NCBI GenBank assembly: GCA_026981985.1
Contig: JALSHZ010000103.1
Span: 1-52,804, forward strand
Length of the DNA: 52,804 nt
From: Gammaproteobacteria bacterium
GTDB lineage: Bacteria > Pseudomonadota > Gammaproteobacteria > UWMA-0217
Reading direction: 5' to 3'
The position numbers were made by a program, and so were the translations under genes. Below the pieces are notes generated by a model that saw only the letters and a list, made by a program, of their open reading frames with translations, ran no database searches and was not told where the DNA came from. Positions 47,352 through 52,804 of the stretch are shown piece after piece (position 1 is the stretch's first letter; each line of letters starts with the position of its first letter).

Positions 47352-48364
47352 GCGGCACTCAACAATCGCGAGGTCACATCGACGACCGGGATAATGCGAT
47401 CATAGGCCATGCGCGTCGGCCCAATGACGCCAAGCACACCAACCACCTTGCCATCCACAGAATACGGTGCCGACACGACACTGCAACTATCCAGCTCATC
47501 ATAACCGGCTTCCTGCCCAATAAATATCTGCACACCGTCGGCCAGCGTGCAACGATCGAGAATATGCAGAATATCCCGCTTGGCATTGAAAATCTCGAAC
47601 AAAGCGCGCAACCGCTCAACATCGGACAGCTCCTCGTACTCCATCAAACGGGTCTGCCCCGCCATGACGAAATCGCCGCCATCCTCGTCATCCGGATTGA
47701 ATGCCTGCTCGCCCAGCTCGATGGCTGACTCCATCAACGAATTCATATCTTCGCGCAGTGTCTGAAGCTCCTCGACCAACTGCGCCCTTGCACGCATCAC
47801 ATCCATGCCGGCATAGCGCTCAGTCAGATAGTTGGATGCCTGCTCCAGCTCCGAACGGCTGTATTCCCGATCCAGCATCAAGACGCGGTTCTCAACCTCA
47901 CCATGCTTGAGCACCATCACCGCCAACACCCGCTTTTCGCCGAGCTTGACGAACTCGATCTGCTCCAGCGTGGCAGCCTCCTTACGCGGCAGCGTCACGA
48001 TACCGGCCAGGCGCGTGATGCTCGACAGCAGCCCCGATGCCGACTCAGCCAGCGCGTGCGAATCGGGAGCAGCTTCCAGTTCTGCCTGAAACTGTTGCAC
48101 AATGCTGTTCGTCAATGGTTGCGTCTGCAACATCGAATCGACGAACAAACGATACGCCGCAGCGGTAGGAATGCGCCCAGCCGAGGTATGTGGCGAGACC
48201 AGCAGCCCCATTTCCTCCAGATCCGCCATCACATTGCGCACCGTCGCCGCGCTGACCTTCAGGCCCGACACCTTCGCCAAGGTGCGCGATCCAACCGGCT
48301 GACCATCGGCAATATGCGTCTCGATCAACGACTTGAGCAGTATTTGTTCGCGTTCTGATAGCAT
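47336..48364 (-). CDS. hrcA: Heat-inducible transcription repressor HrcA
   Basis: HrcA represses heat-shock genes by binding CIRCE operators. The 342-residue protein has the N-terminal winged helix SEREQILLKSLIETHIADGQPVGSRTLA...AATVRNVMADLEEMGLL and a C-terminal GAF-like domain ending GVIGPTRMAYDRIIPVVDVTSRLL. The ATG at 48364 is chosen because the family begins MLSERE; a GTG upstream would add 13 unconserved residues. No CIRCE sequence is visible near hrcA, grpE, dnaK or dnaJ. Confidence 0.93.
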   Translation of the reverse strand: MLSEREQILLKSLIETHIADGQPVGSRTLAKVSGLKVSAATVRNVMADLEEMGLLVSPHTSAGRIPTAAAYRLFVDSMLQTQPLTNSIVQQFQAELEAAPDSHALAESASGLLSSITRLAGIVTLPRKEAATLEQIEFVKLGEKRVLAVMVLKHGEVENRVLMLDREYSRSELEQASNYLTERYAGMDVMRARAQLVEELQTLREDMNSLMESAIELGEQAFNPDDEDGGDFVMAGQTRLMEYEELSDVERLRALFEIFNAKRDILHILDRCTLADGVQIFIGQEAGYDELDSCSVVSAPYSVDGKVVGVLGVIGPTRMAYDRIIPVVDVTSRLLSAALNSR

Positions 48365-48487
48365 CTTTTGATTACAGCCTGATTTATCGACGATTACAAC
48401 CACAGCATCACAAATCTGCCTGACGGCATGACCGACTCAAGTTTCGGTATTCCGCGTTGCAAGTCGGCAACCACCCACTTGCGGAGG

Positions 48488-48635
48488 GTGTCGTAAAAGC
48501 CCATCCGGGGCTTTGCGACACACGGAAAGGAAAAAGTGCGATTTTTCCTTTCCTCACAGATTCAGCAACTTAGTCGTTGCTGAATCTGGCGGCACTTCCT
48601 TGTGCCGCGAGAGGGTGTCGTTTTGCGACACCCTC
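48488..48635. repeat. Array of five strong hairpins upstream of nadK
   Basis: Five stems follow each other in 148 bp: 48488-48521 (GTGTCG...CGACAC with inner AAAGCCC/GGGCTTT), 48524-48553 (GGAAAGGAAAAA/TTTTTCCTTTCC), 48559-48586 (GATTCAGCAAC/GTTGCTGAATC), 48589-48608 (GCGGCAC/GTGCCGC) and 48611-48635 (GAGGGTGTCG/CGACACCCTC). The stems are perfect or nearly so. The gap between hrcA and nadK (460 bp) otherwise holds only the IS-like terminal repeat. Parts of the array match 31986-32073. It could be a mobile hairpin element or encode a structured RNA. Confidence 0.75.
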
Positions 48636-48716
48636 GCGCGAAAGGAGGAAGCCGTCAAAATCGATTGCAGTGCGCTACCAACAGCAGCAGTGACATTCGA
48701 ATCATCAATATTGGGG

Positions 48717-48755
48717 GTAACTACTCAGCGCAACGCCAGTAACTGAGCAGTTACT
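48717..48755. repeat. GTAACTACTCAG with inverted partner CTGAGCAGTTAC (IS-like ends)
   Basis: GTAACTACTCAG (48717-48728) faces CTGAGCAGTTAC (48743-48754), matching at 11 of 12 positions, and AGTAACTGAGCAGTTACT (48738-48755) is itself a perfect palindrome. This looks like joined or decayed transposon ends. The same 12-mer is the terminus that truncates card1. Confidence 0.6.
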
Positions 48756-48824
48756 ATTGGGATTGAATCATACGTCATCAATCCCCACTGGCAGGAAACG
48801 AAACTGCATGATAGCTTCCCCTGC

Positions 48825-49697
48825 ATGACAGCTTTTCGCCACATCGGCATTATCATCAAACAGCAGGACGAGCGCCTGAAAAGCACGCTCGATACCTTGC
48901 TCGCGCAACTACAGGCGATGGATGTCGAACTCTATCTCGACGAAACCCTGCAGCATGCCGGTTTTCCGCTCAGCGAGCTTGTCAGCCGCGCAGAAATCGC
49001 CAGCCATTGCGATCTCTGCATCGTCGTTGGCGGCGATGGCACCCTGCTTGGCGCCGCACGCTCACTCGCGGCCGCCAATGTGCCTTTGCTCGGCGTCAAT
49101 ATCGGCCGCTTGGGCTTTCTCGTCGATGTGTCGCCCGACGAACTCGGAACGCAACTCGAAGCCATTTTCGGCGGCGACTTCCAGACAGAAAAACGCTGCA
49201 TGCTGCGCGCCCGGATTCTCCGCAACGATGAATGCCTGATCAGCGAACACGCGCTCAATGACGTCGTCCTGCATGTGCGCGACGCCATTCGCATGATCGA
49301 ATTCGAAACCCGCATCGACGACCGGCTGGTCAATATGCAGCGCGCCGATGGCATCGTCGTTAGCACGCCAACCGGCTCCACCGCCTACGCGCTGTCGGGT
49401 GGCGGCCCGATCCTGCACCCCGAAATCGACGCCCTGACCATGGTGCCGATCTGCCCGCACACCCTCAGCAGCCGCCCCATCGTCATCAGCGGCAACAGCA
49501 ACATCAGCATTCTGCTGCACCGCCACAACCACTCCTCGGCCCGCATCGCCTTCGATGGCCAGAACATGATCAATGTCGAACCCGGTGACGAACTGCTGAT
49601 CGACCGCTCGGTCAACTCACTGCAACTGATTCATCCCAGCAGCTACGACTACTACGCCATTTTGCGCCAAAAGCTGAACTGGAGCGCCCAGCCCTGA
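48825..49697 (+). CDS. nadK: NAD kinase
   Basis: NadK phosphorylates NAD to NADP. The 290-residue protein has the GGDGTLLGAAR catalytic motif, NIGRLGFLVDV, and the region HALNDVVLHV with STPTGSTAYALSGGGPILHP. The 2-gene nadK-recN order is common in gammaproteobacteria. Confidence 0.97.
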   Translation: MTAFRHIGIIIKQQDERLKSTLDTLLAQLQAMDVELYLDETLQHAGFPLSELVSRAEIASHCDLCIVVGGDGTLLGAARSLAAANVPLLGVNIGRLGFLVDVSPDELGTQLEAIFGGDFQTEKRCMLRARILRNDECLISEHALNDVVLHVRDAIRMIEFETRIDDRLVNMQRADGIVVSTPTGSTAYALSGGGPILHPEIDALTMVPICPHTLSSRPIVISGNSNISILLHRHNHSSARIAFDGQNMINVEPGDELLIDRSVNSLQLIHPSSYDYYAILRQKLNWSAQP

Positions 49698-49722
49698 TTA
49701 TCCCTTATCGAACAGACACACC

Positions 49723-51393
49723 ATGCTGACTCACATCGCCATTCGGGATTTCGCCATTATCGAAAGACTGGAACTGGATCTCGCCGACGGCATGACCGCC
49801 ATCACCGGCGAGACCGGCGCCGGCAAATCGATCATGCTCGACGCCATCGGCCTGGTGCTTGGCGATCGCGCCGATGCCTCGATGGTGCGCCATGGCGCCC
49901 GCCGCGCCGACATCAGCGTGACGCTGGACGTCACGCTGCCGGAGGTACGCGCCTGGCTGGAAGAGAACGACCTCGACGCCGATGACGAATGCGTCCTGCG
50001 TCGCGTCATTACCGCCGAAGGACGCTCGCGCGGCTACATCAACGGCAGCAGCACCACCGTCGCAAACCTCAAGGAACTGGGTGAAAAACTGGTCAACATC
50101 CACGGCCAGCATGCCCACCAATCCCTGCTCAAACCCGCCGACCAACGTCAGCTGCTCGACGCCCACGGCAAGCATGAGGCACTGCTGCAGCAGGTCACAG
50201 ATGCCTGGTCGGACTGGCACACACTACGGCAACGGCTCGACGCCCTGCAGGACTCACAGCATGCCCGTCAGTCCCGCCTCGATCTGCTGTCGTTTCAATT
50301 CAACGAGCTACAGCAACTCGACCTCAAGCCCGGCGAATTTCAGACGCTGGAAGAAGAACTCAACCGCCTCACCCACGCCGACCAACTCAAGCACTACGCG
50401 CTCGGTGGCTTCGAAGCGCTCTATGAATCTGACAGCGGTTCCGCCTATGCCATCCTCACTGCTGTGCTGGACGACATCAACCGCGCCAGGGAAATCGACC
50501 CCGCCTTCAATGAGGCCGCCGAACTGCTCGACAGCGCAATGATCCAGGTCGAAGAAGCCGCCCACTCACTACGCAACCAGGCCGACCATATCGACGCCGA
50601 CCCCCAGCGACTCGCCGACGTCGAGGCACGTTTCAACCGCACTCAGGAGCTGGCTCGAAAACACCGTATCCTTCCCGAAGAACTGGCCGAACTGGCCGCC
50701 TCGATGGAACAGGAAATCGCCGAACTCTCCGACCCCGGGCAATCGGTCGAAGCACTGGAACAGGAACACGTCAAAGCCGAGAAAGCCTACGACACGGCAG
50801 CAGAACAACTCGGTAAAGCACGCCGAAAAGCCGCGCGAGCGCTGGAAAAAACCATCACCGCCGCGATGCAGGAACTCGGCATGGAAGGCGGACGCTTCGG
50901 CATCGACATCAACACCAGAGCCGAGGACGAACGCAACCGCCACGGCCGGGAAGACATCCGCTTCATGGTATCAGCCAACCCCGGCCAACCCCTCAAGCCA
51001 CTGGCCACCGTCGCCTCCGGCGGCGAACTCTCGCGCATCAGCCTCGCCATCCAGCTCGCCGCCACCACCCAGCAACAACTCCCCACCCTCATCTTCGACG
51101 AAGTCGACAGCGGCATCGGCGGCGCCGTCGCCGAAGTCGTCGGCCGGCAGCTGCGCGAACTCGGCCAGCGTTGCCAACTCTTCTGCGTCACCCACCTGCC
51201 CCAGGTTGCCGCCTGCGCCCACCACCACCTGCAAGTCAAAAAAATCAAATCCAAAAACAGCACCGAAACACGCCTGCAACCGCTGAACGAACAACAACGC
51301 AGCGAAGAAATCGCCCGCATGCTCGGCGGCAAACGCATCACCAAACAATCACTCGCCCACGCCAGGGAAATGCTCGCAGCAGGTCAGCAGTAG
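49723..51393 (+). CDS. recN: DNA repair protein RecN
   Basis: RecN is an SMC-like protein of double-strand break repair. The 556-residue protein has Walker A GETGAGKSIMLDAI at about residues 29-42, a long coiled-coil middle (QLDLKPGEFQTLEEELNRL and AEKAYDTAAEQLGKARRKA), an ABC signature VASGGELSRISLAI and Walker B LIFDEVDSGIGGAVAEVVG. It lies 25 bp after nadK. Confidence 0.97.
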   Translation: MLTHIAIRDFAIIERLELDLADGMTAITGETGAGKSIMLDAIGLVLGDRADASMVRHGARRADISVTLDVTLPEVRAWLEENDLDADDECVLRRVITAEGRSRGYINGSSTTVANLKELGEKLVNIHGQHAHQSLLKPADQRQLLDAHGKHEALLQQVTDAWSDWHTLRQRLDALQDSQHARQSRLDLLSFQFNELQQLDLKPGEFQTLEEELNRLTHADQLKHYALGGFEALYESDSGSAYAILTAVLDDINRAREIDPAFNEAAELLDSAMIQVEEAAHSLRNQADHIDADPQRLADVEARFNRTQELARKHRILPEELAELAASMEQEIAELSDPGQSVEALEQEHVKAEKAYDTAAEQLGKARRKAARALEKTITAAMQELGMEGGRFGIDINTRAEDERNRHGREDIRFMVSANPGQPLKPLATVASGGELSRISLAIQLAATTQQQLPTLIFDEVDSGIGGAVAEVVGRQLRELGQRCQLFCVTHLPQVAACAHHHLQVKKIKSKNSTETRLQPLNEQQRSEEIARMLGGKRITKQSLAHAREMLAAGQQ

Positions 51394-51599
51394 CATTCAA
51401 GCCGTTGGTCACTGCGCCAGTACCCGAAACTGGAGATGCACAACCCCACTACTGACGACATAGCGCTTGTTTGGGTCCAACAATCAATCACGCGTTCACG
51501 GCGAACTCACGCTACCCCGATACAACAGCCCAACTTTCCACCCGCCAATACCCGGTTATCCGCAGGCAGCTGTCGGGCGTGATCTTCTGTGCCAAGTGG

Positions 51600-51701
51600 C
51601 GTCATTCCCCGTATGGACGCCGGAATCCAGTGCCAGGGAGGGCAAGTACGACAGTGGTTCACATCCCTGTGGCTGGATCCCCGCGTCCTGCAAGGATGAC
51701 G
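51600..51701. repeat. Inverted pair of GTCATTCC repeats after recN
   Basis: CGTCATTCCCCGTATGGACG...AATCCAG (51600-51630) faces CTGGATCCCCGCGTCCTGCA...GATGACG (51673-51701), giving a long imperfect stem. The right arm with its flank CCCTGTGGCTGGATCCCCG resembles 1133-1166. The remainder of the 448-bp gap between recN and the DUF4124 gene shows no supported gene. Confidence 0.7.
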
Positions 51702-51841
51702 GGCTGGTGGACTCCAAAGGCTTCGGCCTGCTGCTGGTGCGCAGGGTTTGAGGCCAGATTGCAGTCGTTGTCCAGACTTCTGGCATACCCTTTTGTTTTT
51801 ACATGGGTTTGATGGAAACGTGAATTAGCCGTGATTGCGCG

Positions 51842-52267
51842 TTAGTCGCAATCGTTTTTTCGCTCTTCCATATACTTCAGCTCGGCCTCATGGAGCCTGG
51901 CCTGCTCGGATGCCCGATAGCCAGCCCGCATACGAGAACGCACGTGCTTCAAGTTTCTTTTTGCATTCTCACAACGCCGCTGGCGGAGCACGTTTGTACT
52001 GTCTGAGACCACAGCGCCTCTAACGGCCCGGTCGTTGCGATAAAGACGTTGCTCTGCCGGCCTGCTAATAGAGGGCTGCGCGCGCTGCACCTTCACAACG
52101 TTCGGTTTGATATCGATCCGCTCAACTGAGGAGTCATCATTCACTACGCTGCGGCGATCGGAGAAATGCACCTGACCCTGCGCATCAACCCAGCGGAATA
52201 CATCAGCAAATACCGGGGCTGTCGTACTCCCCACAATCAATAAAAACAGCAATGCCCGCGCCAACAT
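51842..52267 (-). CDS. Secreted DUF4124-domain protein
   Basis: This protein of about 141 residues has a cleavable signal peptide (LARALLFLLIVGSTTAPVFA) followed by the DUF4124 motif DVFRWVDAQGQVHFSDRRS. The C-terminal half is a charged helix rich in Arg, Lys and Glu. Its role is unknown; DUF4124 proteins are periplasmic and common in gammaproteobacteria. The ATG at 52267 has AGGAG upstream and starts the signal peptide; the longer open frame upstream is not supported. Confidence 0.85.
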   Translation of the reverse strand: MLARALLFLLIVGSTTAPVFADVFRWVDAQGQVHFSDRRSVVNDDSSVERIDIKPNVVKVQRAQPSISRPAEQRLYRNDRAVRGAVVSDSTNVLRQRRCENAKRNLKHVRSRMRAGYRASEQARLHEAELKYMEERKNDCD

Positions 52268-52621
52268 AGCGAACTCTCCTATAACAGCTATGCCGATTAT
52301 ATGGATTTCGCCGTGGCTTTGCTCGATTGAATCCCGCATGAAGATGCTGAAACCGATCCAGGACGATTACCTCGGCCTGCTTGGGGTCGGCGGGAAGTTC
52401 CCGGGACAGTCGTGTTTGAATCAGGCGTATCCGGTCCAGCTCATACTGCTGGAGATCCATTTGCGGTGAAATGGCTGCCGTATTCGCCGCTATCGGGTGC
52501 CCGCGCAGAGGGTTGGGGCGCTTCCAAGTAACTTCCCACCAAACCTGTCGCATGGCAACCACGCCCCCCCCTTTGCCCGCCCGAGCATCGCAGGCCCAGT
52601 CGGGATCAGCCCGAAGGGGCA

Positions 52622-52670
52622 GGCCATGGATGGCCTGCGTCGGCCGTCACGAAGGGACGTGTCGGCCGAC
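52622..52670. repeat. Structured GC-rich repeat in the right end gap
   Basis: GGCCATGGATGGCC (52622-52635) is a small palindrome, and GTCGGCCGTCACG (52639-52651) pairs with CGTGTCGGCCGAC (52658-52670) at 12 of 13 positions. The 537-bp right end (52268-52804) holds no gene I can support; it resembles interspersed repeat sequence. Confidence 0.5.
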
Positions 52671-52804
52671 CCCCGGCTGGGCCGAGAAGCGCAGGAAGCG
52701 GCTTTGGCATCCTGCGTCGCTCTAGCTCCTCCATCCCTGGAGTCGACAGCGGGGAATCGGGGCGGCATTGATGTACATGGATGTACTGAATGCTGCGATT
52801 GCAG

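Noticed and set aside
48365-48487. Possible CIRCE operator upstream of hrcA
   Set aside because: No TTAGCACTC or GAGTGCTAA sequence, even with several mismatches, could be found by eye.
52203-52562. A 119-codon minus-strand frame at the right end
   Set aside because: The middle part (MDLQQYELDRIRLIQTRL) looks protein-like, but no ribosome-binding site or family was recognised, and it overlaps the supported DUF4124 start.

Overview
The window is about 52.8 kb of moderately high-GC DNA from a gammaproteobacterium. The evidence is conserved gene order: rplY-pth-ychF with prs, ispE-lolB, hemA-prfA-prmC, rlmE-ftsH-folP-glmM, hrcA-grpE-dnaK-dnaJ-dapB-carA-carB-greA and nadK-recN. The long (CTC-type) L25, LolB and this combination of blocks resemble Chromatiales-like or sulfur-oxidising lineages, but the genus is inference and is not resolved here.

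Region 1 (1-12.6 kb) is an accessory island: a complete type III-B (Cmr) CRISPR-Cas interference module on the minus strand. In transcription order it carries cas6, cmr1, cmr2 (cas10), cmr3, cmr4, cmr5 and cmr6, followed by ancillary cyclic-oligoadenylate effector genes. The effectors are a CARF-HEPN ribonuclease (TIGR02710/Csm6-like), a small single-pass membrane protein with a SAVED/CARF-like sensor, and a Card1/Can2-like gene. The last is cut off inside its CARF domain where an insertion-sequence-like terminus (GTAACTACTCAG) begins. Cas10 keeps an intact GGDD cyclase motif, so second-messenger signalling to these effectors is expected. Two PIN-type toxin-antitoxin pairs lie antisense inside the cmr operon, between cmr1 and cmr2 and between cmr5 and cmr6. 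Each is divergent from the next cmr gene across about 50 bp, and the two junctions share a short sequence motif. No cas1, cas2 or CRISPR array is visible. The island abuts an elongator tRNA-Met whose 3' end faces it.

Region 2 (12.6-26.9 kb) holds translation and cell-envelope housekeeping genes: ychF, pth, rplY, prs, tRNA-Gln, ispE, lolB and a TPR lipoprotein on the minus strand, then hemA, prfA, prmC, yceH and rsmA on the plus strand. A Uma2-family gene and an inverted-repeat element interrupt the prfA-prmC block. Region 3 (26.9-32 kb) holds transporters: an SO_0444-type permease, a CPA2 antiporter and NhaA, plus a DNA alkyl-repair protein and a DUF2007 protein. Region 4 (32.1-48.4 kb) is a long, mostly minus-strand housekeeping block: glmM, folP, ftsH, rlmE (with divergent yhbY), greA, carB, carA, dapB, dnaJ, dnaK, grpE and hrcA. 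dnaK and grpE each have a well-formed sigma-32 promoter with identical 14-nt spacing. Region 5 (48.4-52.8 kb) has a series of five strong hairpins and an IS-like terminal repeat, then nadK, recN, dispersed repeats and a small DUF4124 secreted protein.

The parts most worth a second look are the membrane-SAVED effector gene, the toxin-antitoxin pairs nested antisense in the cmr operon, the insertion that truncated card1, and a dispersed hairpin element shared between 32.0 kb and 48.5 kb.
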